Below are positions 15,017 through 25,020 of a stretch of 34,077 nucleotides of DNA, one piece after another. Position 1 is the first letter of the stretch, and each line of letters starts with the position of its first letter. This stretch comes from Butyrivibrio sp. (lineage in GTDB: Bacteria; Bacillota; Clostridia; Lachnospirales; Lachnospiraceae): NCBI GenBank assembly GCA_017535785.1, contig JAFXTN010000013.1, forward strand, positions 1 to 34,077, given 5' to 3'. A program made the position numbers and the translations under genes. A model generated the notes under the pieces. It ran no database searches, had not been told where the DNA came from, and saw nothing but the letters and a program-made list of their open reading frames with translations.

Positions 15017-15664
15017 ATGAGCAACATAAACACAGTGATTTTCGATATGGACGGCACGGTTCTGAATACGCTGGACGACCTGACGACGTCCGTTAACTAC
15101 GTAATGGACAAGTTTGGGTTTCCGAATCGCACGGTGGAAGAGTACAGACGTGCATTTGGAAACGGAATCAGGCGTGCGATTGAATTAAATGTTCCGGAGG
15201 GCACTTCCAAGGAAACGATTGATGAGATGCTCCCTGTTTTCAAGCAGTACTACGATAAGCACTGTCTCGACAAGACAAGGCCCTACGACGGGATCCTTGA
15301 GCTTATGAAAGAGCTGAAAAAGCGCGGCTACAAGATGGCTATAGTTTCCAATAAGATAGATTCCGCGGTAAAAGAGCTTAATAAAAAGTTCTTTTCAGAG
15401 GCAATTGACGTGGCAATCGGAGAAAGCCCCGGTATAAACAGAAAACCCGCGCCCGACTCGGTTATCGAGGCGCTAAAGGAGCTTGGAAGCACCAAGGAAG
15501 AAGCAATTTACATCGGCGATTCCGAAGTCGATTTCCAAACAGCCGTAAACTCGGGACTTCCTTGCATCTTAGTACTTTGGGGTTTTAGAGACAAGGACTA
15601 CCTTGAAGAGATCGGCGCGGACGTGTTCGCAACAACACCTGCGGACGTCCTGGACCTACTGTAG
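15017..15664 (+). CDS. HAD hydrolase, phosphoglycolate phosphatase-like
   Basis: A 215-residue HAD-superfamily phosphatase. Motif I is FDMDGTVLNT (Asp10 nucleophile, Asp12). The helical cap spans about residues 18-85. Motif II is IVSNK, the motif III lysine is in INRKPAPDS, and motif IV is IYIGDSEVDFQTA. The whole layout is that of Gph/PGMB-type small-metabolite phosphatases. It lies 10 bp after the GNAT gene; the ribosome binding site is weak, so translational coupling is likely. Confidence 0.85.
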   Translation: MSNINTVIFDMDGTVLNTLDDLTTSVNYVMDKFGFPNRTVEEYRRAFGNGIRRAIELNVPEGTSKETIDEMLPVFKQYYDKHCLDKTRPYDGILELMKELKKRGYKMAIVSNKIDSAVKELNKKFFSEAIDVAIGESPGINRKPAPDSVIEALKELGSTKEEAIYIGDSEVDFQTAVNSGLPCILVLWGFRDKDYLEEIGADVFATTPADVLDLL

Positions 15665-15727
15665 AAGCGAAACGGTCCCGGGGGGACGGGATAGCGACTT
15701 ATTTGATATTAACAACAGGAGAATGGT

Positions 15728-16426
15728 ATGCGACTTATATTTGTCAGACACGGGGAGCCGAACTATGAAAAGGATATCCTTACACAGACCGGCAGAGAGC
15801 AGGCGCAGAGCACTGCAAAAAGACTTCAAGGAGAGGATATAAAGGCAATATATGCTTCTCCGATGGGCCGAGCCAAAGAGACGGCTTCATACACAGCCAA
15901 GGCTCATGGCCTTGATGTTAAGACACTGGATTTCATGCACGAGATCAACTGGGGCGACAAAGACGGAAACAGCGACAAGATTCCGTACGACGGTCATCCA
16001 TGGACGCTTGCGTACAGAGTGCTTGCAGACAGCCCGGAATATGTGGGAAAAGACAATTGGACTGAGCACCACTTTTTCAAAGACAATATCTGCATGGAGT
16101 ACTATGAAAAAGTTTCCGAGGCTTTTGATAAGTTCCTCGAAAGCTACGGCCTTTACAGAAAGAACGGACTCTACGAGTGCCGAGAGCACAACGATGATAC
16201 GATAGCTCTTTTTGCTCACGGAGGCTCAGGTGCGGTTATGTTCTCGCATGTGCTGAATCTTCCGTTTCCCTTTGTGCTTACTTCGATTCCCTACGGAGTC
16301 TGCTCCGTATCGATCATTAACTTTGAAGAGCAGGAAGGCAGGATCGCGATTCCGAGGCTTGAATTGTTCAATGACATGGGACACATTGAATCATTTAAAC
16401 AAGAGAAACTTCATTTCGAGAAGTAA
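15728..16426 (+). CDS. Histidine phosphatase family protein
   Basis: A 232-residue protein with the canonical RHG motif (FVRHGEPNYEKD, catalytic His8), LTQTGREQAQ, AIYASPMGRAKETASY, and the second histidine in LFAHGGSG. The catalytic core is complete, with a longer central insertion (NWGDKDGNSDKIPYDGHPWTLAYRV, about 84-108) typical of larger branch members. Substrate unknown. AGGAGA precedes the ATG. It precedes the Dabb gene by 14 bp. Confidence 0.85.
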   Translation: MRLIFVRHGEPNYEKDILTQTGREQAQSTAKRLQGEDIKAIYASPMGRAKETASYTAKAHGLDVKTLDFMHEINWGDKDGNSDKIPYDGHPWTLAYRVLADSPEYVGKDNWTEHHFFKDNICMEYYEKVSEAFDKFLESYGLYRKNGLYECREHNDDTIALFAHGGSGAVMFSHVLNLPFPFVLTSIPYGVCSVSIINFEEQEGRIAIPRLELFNDMGHIESFKQEKLHFEK

Positions 16427-16440
16427 AAAGGAGAAAAAAT

Positions 16441-16743
16441 ATGGTAAAGCACGTAATTTTATGGTCACTTAAGGATGAATTTTCAGCTGAGGAAAAAGCT
16501 AAGATCAAGGCTGAGATCAAGGAAGGACTTGAATCGCTTAAGGGCAAGGTTCCGGGACTTCTTGAGATCAAGGTCAACATCAACGGACTCGCATCTTCAA
16601 ATGTAGATCTAATGCTTGATTCCACGCTTGAGAGTGAGGAGGCACTTAAAGCCTACGCCGTTCATCCCGAGCATGTAAAGGTTGCCGACGAGAAGGTAAG
16701 ACCATTTACAAAAGCAAGAAACTGCCTGGATTACGAGATTTGA
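16441..16743 (+). CDS. Dabb (stress-responsive A/B barrel) protein
   Basis: A 100-residue single-domain protein matching the Dabb family: MVKHVILWSLKDEF start, then KGKVPGLLEIKVNIN, DLMLDSTLESEEALKAYAVHPEHVKV and RPFTKARNCLDYEI. Dabb proteins are small ferredoxin-fold dimers with roles from stress response to polyketide cyclisation; the role here is unknown. AAGGAG precedes the ATG. The next gene begins 2 bp after its stop. Confidence 0.85.
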   Translation: MVKHVILWSLKDEFSAEEKAKIKAEIKEGLESLKGKVPGLLEIKVNINGLASSNVDLMLDSTLESEEALKAYAVHPEHVKVADEKVRPFTKARNCLDYEI

Positions 16744-16745
16744 GC

Positions 16746-17519
16746 ATGAAATATTCAGATACATTCAAAGATAACCTCATAAAAAATACGCACCCGCTGT
16801 TTCGCGTGGTGCGTTATCTTGTCTGGCTTTTTACGCCTAAATTCGAGGTGATCGGAAAAGAGAACCTGCCTGAGGGCGCGGCTGTCCTTGTCGGAAATCA
16901 CTCGCAGATGTTCGGGCCCGTTGCGGCGGAGCTGTACTGTCCCGGCAAGCACTACACCTGGTGTATCTCCGATATGATGGAAAAAGACAAGGTGGCCGAG
17001 TACGCTTACAAGGACTTTTGGTCAAAAAAGCCTGCGGCTGTGCGACCTTTTTATAAGCTGTTCGCACATCTTATTCCGGCGCTTTCTCAGCTTATTTTCA
17101 CAAATGCCGACACCATTCCAGTTTACAGGGATAGGCGCGTTATGAAGACTTTTCAGCTTTCAAGCGAAAAACTCTCCGAGGGAGCCAAGGTTGTGATCTT
17201 CCCCGAGGAGTACGAAGAGTACAACAACATCGTTCATCACTTCCAAAGAGGCTTCATACACACGGCCAAGTATTATTACAGGCAGAGCGGGGAGGCAATT
17301 CCGTTTGTTCCGGTATATATCTGCCCGGAGCTTAAGAAGTTTGTGATCGGTAAAGCAATCTCTTTTGACCCTGATAATAAAACTGACGAAGAGGCAGACA
17401 GAATCTGTAATTATCTGCAGGATGCCATCTCTGAGCTTGCATATTCGCTTCCAAGGCACCGTGTCACGCCATATCCCAATGTTTCGAAAAAAGATTATCC
17501 ATTTAATGAAAAAATGTAG
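16746..17519 (+). CDS. PlsC-like acyltransferase with altered catalytic motif
   Basis: A 257-residue protein of the lysophosphatidic acid acyltransferase family. ATG 16746 is preferred to TTG 16740. Motif I reads NHSQMFGP (His52), but the Asp expected in NHx4D is Gly. FTNADTIPVYRD is the substrate-binding segment, and VVIFPEEYEEYNN replaces the usual FPEG. VPFVPV-like FVPVYI follows. These changes suggest an unusual acyl donor or acceptor, or loss of standard LPA acyltransferase activity. It is followed directly by a PAP2 gene and an E2-like gene, so a lipid or envelope role is likely. Confidence 0.7.
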   Translation: MKYSDTFKDNLIKNTHPLFRVVRYLVWLFTPKFEVIGKENLPEGAAVLVGNHSQMFGPVAAELYCPGKHYTWCISDMMEKDKVAEYAYKDFWSKKPAAVRPFYKLFAHLIPALSQLIFTNADTIPVYRDRRVMKTFQLSSEKLSEGAKVVIFPEEYEEYNNIVHHFQRGFIHTAKYYYRQSGEAIPFVPVYICPELKKFVIGKAISFDPDNKTDEEADRICNYLQDAISELAYSLPRHRVTPYPNVSKKDYPFNEKM

Positions 17520-17540
17520 TAGTATATATACGCTTATATT

Positions 17541-18287
17541 TTGAAAATCAAAAAGAGTATCTCAAAAGAAGAATTCAAATATTTAGAAAGACCTTTTGAA
17601 TTTTTAGTCATGAGAAAACCCGTAGTTGATTACACAAAACTTAGATTAAATAATATAACAAGCCCGCAGTACAAGCATTTACTGCTGCTTCTTGGCTGGG
17701 GCTGGTACCTTGCGATGTACTTTATCACCGAGAGATTGATCCCGGAAGATAGGTGCCACGTGATCCACAGCGTCGTCGACGATATCATTCCTTTTAATGA
17801 GTATTTCGCGATCTTTTACGTATCCTGGTATCTGTTCCTTGTAGGTTCGCTGCTGTATTTTCTTTTGTATGATATAAAGAGCTTTGTGCACATGCAGAAG
17901 CTGATCGTGGGGATGCAGATCGTTGCGATGGCGACGTATGTTTTCTGGCCGTCCGTGCAGTATTTAAGGCCGGATCACTTCGAGCGCAGCAACATTTTCA
18001 CGTTCATCATGGGCATCATTTACAAGGCCGACACGCCGACCGGTGTGTGCCCTTCGCTTCATGTGGGATATACGCTCGCGGCGCTTTCTGCCTGGATCTT
18101 ACATAAGGAGACAGCTCTTTTGAAAAAAGTTCTCATCGGGGTATGGTCCTTTTTGATCTGTATTTCGGTATGCTTTGTTAAGCAGCATTCGTTCACGGAT
18201 GTGTGGGCCGCTGTGGTGATGTACATATTTTTGATGATCATTTTCTATGTGGAGGAAAAAAGAAGTGGGAAAAAGAAGATGGGGTGA
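17541..18287 (+). CDS. PAP2 family membrane phosphatase (inositolphosphotransferase-like)
   Basis: A 248-residue membrane protein with about five or six hydrophobic segments (for example HLLLLLGWGWYLAMYFI, FAIFYVSWYLFLVGSLLYFLL). The PAP2 signature residues are present: CPSLHVGYTLAA (about residue 172) and KQHSFTDVWAA (about residue 215). Members dephosphorylate or exchange head groups on membrane lipids at the outer face. TTG 17541 is the annotated start; no strong ribosome binding site is seen, and ATG 17610 is an alternative. It overlaps the next gene by 23 bp. Confidence 0.75.
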   Translation: MKIKKSISKEEFKYLERPFEFLVMRKPVVDYTKLRLNNITSPQYKHLLLLLGWGWYLAMYFITERLIPEDRCHVIHSVVDDIIPFNEYFAIFYVSWYLFLVGSLLYFLLYDIKSFVHMQKLIVGMQIVAMATYVFWPSVQYLRPDHFERSNIFTFIMGIIYKADTPTGVCPSLHVGYTLAALSAWILHKETALLKKVLIGVWSFLICISVCFVKQHSFTDVWAAVVMYIFLMIIFYVEEKRSGKKKMG

Positions 18288-19122
18288 CCGCCGAGACGGC
18301 ACACTTATCAGGGATATCGACGCGATGCATTACGTGATGCCGCTTATGTATCCGAACAGATGCGACAACGAGGCGTTCATGTCGATGGCTATAGATATTT
18401 CGAAGACGGAGGAGTATATCCGTAAGTTCAACGCAGAGCACCCGGAAGCAAGGCTTTCGATGTTTGATCTTGTGATCGCGGCGATGCTCAAGACGATCCG
18501 GTTAAGGCCTCAGATGAACCGTTTTATCGCCAATAAGAACGTCTATCAGAGAAATCAGATCACAGCAGCTTTTACTGTAAAAAAAGAGTTCCGCGACGAC
18601 GGAGATGAGACTCTTGCAAGAGTTGTTGCGGATGAGAACGACACGCTTTCGGACATCAGCGCGAAGGTCAGAGATCAGATCGCTTTTTGTAAAAAAGAGG
18701 ATGATGAGTCGACGGACGCTATGAATGTGATAAAAAAGCTTCCGTTCAAGCACCTGATCGGGCTTGTTGCGAGGTTCCTCGACAGGCACGGTTGGATGCC
18801 GCAGTCGGTGATCGCGACGGATCCTTACCAGTGCTCGGTTGTTCTTTCAAACCTTGGATCGATCGGCATGAACATCGGTTATCATCATCTGATGAACTGG
18901 GGAACAACGTCTATCTTTGTTATCGTAGGTACCAAGAAGTTCAAACCCAGCTATGATGCGCAGGGGAATGTCACGATGAAGAAAGTTATCGATCTTTCTT
19001 TTACCATAGACGAGAGAATCTCAGACGGCTTCTACTACGGAAAGTCCATGAAGCTGTTAAAAAAGCTTTTGGAAAATCCGGAGCTCATGGAGGGTAAGCT
19101 TTCCGACGAAGTTAGAGTATAA
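18265..19122 (+). CDS. E2/CAT-like acyltransferase domain protein lacking the active-site His
   Basis: A 285-residue protein with the fold signature of the 2-oxoacid dehydrogenase E2 and chloramphenicol acetyltransferase catalytic domain. GTG 18265 is chosen because GGAGG at 18251-18255 lies 9 bases upstream, inside the end of the PAP2 gene. ATDPYQCSVVLSNLGSIGM and DLSFTIDERISDGFYYGK correspond to the E2 core, but the HR-x2-DG active-site motif reads ER-x2-DG, so the catalytic His is replaced while the Asp remains. There is no lipoyl domain. Either catalysis differs or the protein is regulatory. It ends the PlsC/PAP2 run. Confidence 0.7.
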   Translation: MGKRRWGDRRDGTLIRDIDAMHYVMPLMYPNRCDNEAFMSMAIDISKTEEYIRKFNAEHPEARLSMFDLVIAAMLKTIRLRPQMNRFIANKNVYQRNQITAAFTVKKEFRDDGDETLARVVADENDTLSDISAKVRDQIAFCKKEDDESTDAMNVIKKLPFKHLIGLVARFLDRHGWMPQSVIATDPYQCSVVLSNLGSIGMNIGYHHLMNWGTTSIFVIVGTKKFKPSYDAQGNVTMKKVIDLSFTIDERISDGFYYGKSMKLLKKLLENPELMEGKLSDEVRV

Positions 19123-19176
19123 TGTATATATAGGATTTCTTAAGATTTAAATGAAATGCTCTGTAAAGGGGGATAA

Positions 19177-20679
<1,503 letters not shown>

Positions 20680-20729
20680 TCATTATGGCTTTACATAAGA
20701 TTTTTTTACGCTGAAAAAGGAGATCTTAT

Positions 20730-22271
20730 ATGTACGATGTCATCATAATCGGAGCCGGTGTCTCCGGCGCGGCTGTCGCTTGGCAGCTGGGTAGATTCAA
20801 CATAAAGACATGCGTTCTCGAAAAGTGCGAGGATGTGTGCGAGGGTACATCGAAGGCCAATTCGGCCATAATCCATGCGGGTTACGACGCAGCGGAGGGT
20901 TCGCTTATGGCAAAGCTCAACGTTCGCGGAAACGAGATGATGGATGAGCTGTCAAAAGAGCTGGATATTCCCTTTAAGAGAAACGGTTCGCTTGTAGTCT
21001 GCATCCACAAGGAGGAACTCGGCGGCCTCAAGGACCTGTACGACCGCGGTATCAAGAACGGCGTAAAGGGGCTAAAGATCTTAAGTCGCGAGGAAGCGCT
21101 GGAGCTTGAGCCAAACTTGTCGGAGGATACGGTTGGTGCTTTGTATGCGCCAAGCGCCGGTGTTGTGTGCCCGTTTGAGCTCAACATCGCGATGGCGGAG
21201 AACGCCTGTGAAAACGGTGTGGAGTTTAAGTTTAATACTGAGGTAAAAGATATTTCGAAGGGCGAAGACGGTCTTTGGCATATTAAAGCTGCTAATGGCG
21301 AAGAGTTCTGTGCTAAGTATGTTGTGAATGCGGCAGGCGTCTATGCTGATATGATCCACAACATGGTAAGCAAGGACAAGATCCGCATTATTCAAAGAAG
21401 AGGCGACTATTGTCTTCTTGATAAGCAGGTTGGAGGACATGTGACGCACACTATTTTCCCGCAGCCCACAAGTCTTGGAAAGGGCGTGCTCATTTCACCC
21501 ACGATCCACGGCAATCTGATCGTCGGCCCGACTGCTGTCGAGACCGATGACAAAGAGGCGACCAATACTACAGCGGAAGGCATAGAGGAGCTGATAACCA
21601 AGGCGGGAAGCCATGTAAGGAACCTTCCTATAAAGAATGTCATCACTTCCTTTGCGGGACTTCGTGCGCATGAGGAGCACCACGATTTCATCATCGGTGA
21701 AGTTGCGGATGCGCCTTGCTTTATCGACTGCGCAGGGATCGAGTCTCCGGGACTTACCGCAAGCCCTGCGATCGGAGAGATGGTTGCAGGAATTTTGAAA
21801 GAGAAGATGGGATTGACTGAGAAGTCTGATTTCGTGGCTACGCGAAAGGGCATTGTCAGGACTGAAGGACTCTCTGTTGCTGAGATGAATGAGCTTATCA
21901 GGAAGAACCCCGCTTATGGAAATATCGTCTGCAGATGCGAGATGATCACCGAGGGCGAGATAATCGAAGCGATCCACAGACCGCTCGGCGCAAAGAGCCT
22001 CGACGGCGTAAAGAGAAGAACTCGTGCCGGAATGGGCCGATGCCAAGCCGGTTTCTGCAGCCCAAGGACCATGGAGATAATCAACAGGGAGCTCAGCATC
22101 CCTTACGAAAAGATAACCAAGTCCGGCGGCGCTTCCGTGATCGTCCCGACCAGAACGAAAGCCGCGGGCGCGGCCGGCGCGGCGGCTTCGTGCGCGGCTG
22201 ATGCGGGGACTCAGGCGAATCTCGGAGCGGCGGCTTCTAAAGAATCTGACGGGGAGGTGACCGGCGCATGA
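20730..22271 (+). CDS. FAD-dependent glycerol-3-phosphate oxidoreductase with [2Fe-2S] domain (GlpA-like)
   Basis: A 513-residue protein with an N-terminal FAD site (IIGAGVSGAAVAWQLG, about residue 6) and a DAO-type domain to about residue 370. A BFD-type [2Fe-2S] domain follows, with ligands Cys401, Cys403, Cys438 and Cys443. It fits the anaerobic glycerol-3-phosphate dehydrogenase A-type subunit that makes dihydroxyacetone phosphate. The last 40 residues (RTKAAGAAGAAASCAADAGT onward) are a GC-rich Ala/Gly tail not expected in the family. AAGGAG precedes the ATG. Its stop overlaps the next start. Confidence 0.85.
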   Translation: MYDVIIIGAGVSGAAVAWQLGRFNIKTCVLEKCEDVCEGTSKANSAIIHAGYDAAEGSLMAKLNVRGNEMMDELSKELDIPFKRNGSLVVCIHKEELGGLKDLYDRGIKNGVKGLKILSREEALELEPNLSEDTVGALYAPSAGVVCPFELNIAMAENACENGVEFKFNTEVKDISKGEDGLWHIKAANGEEFCAKYVVNAAGVYADMIHNMVSKDKIRIIQRRGDYCLLDKQVGGHVTHTIFPQPTSLGKGVLISPTIHGNLIVGPTAVETDDKEATNTTAEGIEELITKAGSHVRNLPIKNVITSFAGLRAHEEHHDFIIGEVADAPCFIDCAGIESPGLTASPAIGEMVAGILKEKMGLTEKSDFVATRKGIVRTEGLSVAEMNELIRKNPAYGNIVCRCEMITEGEIIEAIHRPLGAKSLDGVKRRTRAGMGRCQAGFCSPRTMEIINRELSIPYEKITKSGGASVIVPTRTKAAGAAGAAASCAADAGTQANLGAAASKESDGEVTGA

Positions 22272-23602
22272 AAAACTATGACATTGTAATAGTCGGCGGC
22301 GGTCCTGCGGGCCTTGCTGCCGCAGTATCTGCAAAGAAGGCAGGCTGTGATTCTATTTTGATATTGGAAAGAGATACTGAGCTTGGCGGAATCCTGAACC
22401 AGTGCATACACAACGGTTTCGGTCTTCACACCTTTAAAGAGGAACTCACAGGCCCCGAGTATGCCTATAGATTTATTCAGCAGGTACTTGATCTTGGAAT
22501 TGAATATAAGCTCGGAACAATGGTAATGGACGTTGCTCCGGACAAGACCGTGACTGCGATGAACAGGGAAGATGGAATGTTCACGATCCCCGCGAAGGCG
22601 GTTATCCTTGCCATGGGCTGCAGAGAGCGACCCAGAGGAGCGCTGAATATACCTGGCTTTAGACCCGCAGGTATCTTCTCCGCCGGAACGGCCCAGAGAC
22701 TTGTTAATATCGAGGGCTACATGCCAGGAAAGGAAGTGGTAATCCTAGGCTCCGGCGATATCGGACTTATCATGGCAAGGCGCATGACGCTTGAAGGCGC
22801 CAAGGTTAAGTGCGTCGCTGAGCTCATGCCGTATTCAGGCGGACTTAAGCGTAACATCGTCCAGTGTCTTGATGACTTCGGCATTCCGCTTAAGCTCTCG
22901 CACACTGTAATAGATATCGAGGGAAAAGAGCATTTGACTGCGGTCACTATCGCAGAAGTAGGCCCCGACAGAAAGCCGGTCCCCGGAACTGAGGAGCGGT
23001 ACACCTGCGATACGCTTCTTCTTTCCTGCGGACTTATCCCTGAGAATGAGCTTTCTCGCGCAGCAGGCGTTGAGATGAATCCCGTCACAAGCGGTCCCAT
23101 CGTAAATGAATCGCTCGAGACCAATATTCCGGGCGTCTTCGCCTGCGGAAATGTCCTTCACGTCCACGACCTCGTCGATTACGTCTCCGAGGAAGCCACA
23201 CGTGCCGGCGAAAACGCAGTGAAGTATGTGAATGGCGCGGAGGCCGAAGCAGGGGCGGCCGGAGGAAACGCGACGACCGGAGCGGCACAGGCCGAGGCCG
23301 GCGGAAACGCAGAAGCCGGTAGGGCGCATGTCATCGCGCTTGCGGCCACTGATGGCGCTCGCTACACTGTTCCCAGCACGATCAACGTTGACCGCATGAG
23401 CGACCTTTTGACTGTTCGCTTCAGAGTTGGCGACGTTTACAAGAATTCTTTTGTCAGCGTCTACTTTGATGATGAGAGAGTAATGCACAATCAAAAGCGG
23501 ATCATGTCTCCCGGCGAGATGGAGCAGATAGTGCTTCGTAAAGCACAGCTTGCGGAGCGCCCGCTTCTTAAGACTATAACCGTTAAGATCGAGAATGAGT
23601 GA
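22268..23602 (+). CDS. NAD(P)/FAD-dependent oxidoreductase (GlpB-like partner)
   Basis: A 444-residue flavoprotein overlapping the previous gene (ATGA) with GGAGGTG upstream. The FAD site is IVGGGPAGLAAAVSAKKAG, a second nucleotide site is VILGSGDIGLIMARRM, and CRERPRGALNIPG is a typical loop. PGVFACGNVLHVHDLVDYVSEEA is the FAD-contacting motif. In this operon type it transfers electrons with the upstream subunit. An Ala/Gly/Glu-rich insertion of about 30 residues (about 321-353) interrupts the expected junction between KYVNG and VIALAATDG. The closest relatives I recall lack it. Confidence 0.85.
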   Translation: MKNYDIVIVGGGPAGLAAAVSAKKAGCDSILILERDTELGGILNQCIHNGFGLHTFKEELTGPEYAYRFIQQVLDLGIEYKLGTMVMDVAPDKTVTAMNREDGMFTIPAKAVILAMGCRERPRGALNIPGFRPAGIFSAGTAQRLVNIEGYMPGKEVVILGSGDIGLIMARRMTLEGAKVKCVAELMPYSGGLKRNIVQCLDDFGIPLKLSHTVIDIEGKEHLTAVTIAEVGPDRKPVPGTEERYTCDTLLLSCGLIPENELSRAAGVEMNPVTSGPIVNESLETNIPGVFACGNVLHVHDLVDYVSEEATRAGENAVKYVNGAEAEAGAAGGNATTGAAQAEAGGNAEAGRAHVIALAATDGARYTVPSTINVDRMSDLLTVRFRVGDVYKNSFVSVYFDDERVMHNQKRIMSPGEMEQIVLRKAQLAERPLLKTITVKIENE

Positions 23603-23616
23603 AGGAGGTAAGCATA

Positions 23617-23982
23617 ATGGAAAAGAGAGAACTTACATGTATAGGCTGCCCCATGGGCTGCATGCTTACAGCCATCATCGAGAACGGCGAAGTCACATTT
23701 GTTGAGGGCAACACTTGCCCAAAGGGCGACATCTACGCTCGAAAAGAAGTGGTAAATCCCACAAGGATCGTCACCAGCACAATGTGCGTAGTCGGCGGCG
23801 AAAAGGAGCGCGTCTCTGTTAAGACCGCCTCCGACATCCCCAAGGACAAGATCTTTGACGTAATGCGCGACATCGACGCTGCAAGCGTCAGCGCGCCTGT
23901 CAGCATCGGCGACGTAGTCCTTGCCGATGTCGCAGGCACCGGCGTTGACGTCGTTGCCACTAGGAACATACACTGCCGCTAA
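23617..23982 (+). CDS. DUF1667 protein of the glycerol-3-phosphate module
   Basis: A 121-residue protein; ATG 23617 has AGGAGG at 23603-23608 with an 8-base spacer, so the GTG at 23599 is rejected. Cys8, Cys11 and Cys15 (CIGCPMGC) with the Cys in EGNTCPKGD make a likely Fe-S site. DUF1667 genes commonly follow this pair of FAD oxidoreductases, so it is probably the small electron-transfer subunit. Its last codons (CAC TGC CGC) form the 5' arm of the hairpin repeat that follows. Confidence 0.8.
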   Translation: MEKRELTCIGCPMGCMLTAIIENGEVTFVEGNTCPKGDIYARKEVVNPTRIVTSTMCVVGGEKERVSVKTASDIPKDKIFDVMRDIDAASVSAPVSIGDVVLADVAGTGVDVVATRNIHCR

Positions 23983-24062
23983 TTGAGAAAACGCGAATGG
24001 CGGCAGTGCAAATTAAGGGCGGACCCCTGCCGCGAAACGGCAAAACGCGGATGGCGGCAGGG
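23971..24062. repeat. Two tandem hairpin repeats with covarying arms, 54-bp period
   Basis: Hairpin one: CACTGCCGC (23971-23979) with GCGGCAGTG (24000-24008). Hairpin two: CCCTGCCGC (24025-24033) with GCGGCAGGG (24054-24062). Arms repeat at 54 bp. The base that differs between hairpins changes on both arms, keeping the pairing. Loops share AAAACGCGRATG. There is no T tract, so these are not standard terminators. Layout matches the 1-296 array and the element at 25774-25841. The rest of the gap to 24161 contains the promoter candidate listed separately. Confidence 0.8.
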
Positions 24063-24092
24063 CCTCGGTGGAGTGCAGCCGCATCTCACACC

Positions 24093-24121
24093 TTGACAAT
24101 ATCATGAAGTAGTACAATACT
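24093..24121 (+). promoter_or_regulatory. Candidate promoter of the cysteine hydrolase gene
   Basis: TTGACA at 24093-24098 is a perfect -35. AATACT at 24116-24121 is a moderate -10 with a 17-base spacer. TACAAT at 24113-24118 is a better box but only 14 bases away. Confidence 0.5.
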
Positions 24122-24161
24122 TTTGGATAATACTTATGAATACTTTATGAGGAGAGAAGAT

Positions 24162-24701
24162 ATGAGAAAACTACTGGTTGTTGTTGATATGCAGAAGGAT
24201 TTTGTTGACGGGGCGCTCGGAACAAAGGAGGCGCAGGCGGTGGTGCCTGCCGTTGTTAAGAAGATAAGCGAGTATGCGGCCGAAGACATTTTCGTTACAA
24301 GAGATACACATCAGTCTGATTATATGAGCACGCAGGAGGGCAAGAATCTTCCTGTTGAGCATTGCATCGAGGGAAGCGAGGGTTGGCAGATCGACGCCGA
24401 GGTTCAAAAGGCGCTTGATTCCAAGAAGGAGGCGGACAAGATCACATACGTGAACAAGCCTACTTTCGGCTCAACTATCCTTGCGGATAAGATAAAAGAT
24501 ATTGCGGCTAAGGAAGAGATCACTGTAGAACTGATCGGTGTTTGCACCGATATCTGCGTTGTTTCGAATGCTCTTTTGATAAAGGCTAATCTTCCTGAAG
24601 TTAGGATCTGCGTGGATTCTGCTTGCTGCGCGGGAGTTACGCCCGACAAGCACAAGGCAGCGCTCGAGACGATGGGCTCTTGCCAGATCAGTATAATTTG
24701 A
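24162..24701 (+). CDS. Isochorismatase-family cysteine hydrolase (nicotinamidase-like)
   Basis: A 179-residue protein; ATG 24162 follows AGGAGAG and opens MRKLLVVVDMQKDFVDGALG. The catalytic Asp is in DMQKDF, the Lys is in VNKPTFGST, and the nucleophile Cys is in LIGVCTDICVVSNAL. DTHQSDYM and HCIEGSEGWQID match the metal-binding region of nicotinamidases (PncA), so nicotinamide deamidation in NAD salvage is the likeliest role, though other amide substrates are possible. It is followed by a terminator. Confidence 0.8.
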   Translation: MRKLLVVVDMQKDFVDGALGTKEAQAVVPAVVKKISEYAAEDIFVTRDTHQSDYMSTQEGKNLPVEHCIEGSEGWQIDAEVQKALDSKKEADKITYVNKPTFGSTILADKIKDIAAKEEITVELIGVCTDICVVSNALLIKANLPEVRICVDSACCAGVTPDKHKAALETMGSCQISII

Positions 24702-24738
24702 GAAATATCTTTTTACTTTTTATATTGGTGAAAAAGAA

Positions 24739-24779
24739 AAAGCAAAGGTGTTAAAGTTTGAAGCATCTTTGCTTTTTTT
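24739..24779 (+). terminator. Intrinsic terminator
   Basis: AAGCAAAGGTG ending at 24750 pairs with CATCTTTGCTT (24764-24774) with one G-T pair, followed by a T tract to 24779. It ends the cysteine hydrolase transcript. Confidence 0.8.
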
Positions 24780-24784
24780 GGAAA

Positions 24785-24997
24785 ATGATGATGAATTTTG
24801 AGACTGTTGAAAAAAATATAGAGCAATTAAATAAGATAAATGTGAATGCAAATTACGCGAGTCGCGATAGGTATAATGCCCTGTACAATTCGATATATGA
24901 GGATTTGCTGGAACTGGAAAGCGCCGGAGAGATCGTTTTGGAACCGGGTAAAAAAGGGCTTGCCAATCTGCAAGGCGGCAGGGGATGTCAAGAATAA
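24785..24997 (+). CDS. Small hypothetical ORF
   Basis: A 70-codon frame from ATG 24785 (three consecutive ATG codons). The product is helical and charged (FETVEKNIEQLNKIN, YNSIYEDLLELESAGEI). It starts 5 bases after a terminator, with no convincing ribosome binding site. It could be a small gene with its own weak start or a fragment. Nothing recognised. Confidence 0.3.
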   Translation: MMMNFETVEKNIEQLNKINVNANYASRDRYNALYNSIYEDLLELESAGEIVLEPGKKGLANLQGGRGCQE

Positions 24998-25020
24998 TTG
25001 ATCCGTTGCTCTCTACTTTA

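Noticed and set aside
23971-24062. Intrinsic terminators for the glp module
   Set aside because: The hairpins lack T tracts; their covarying tandem layout fits a repeat element better.
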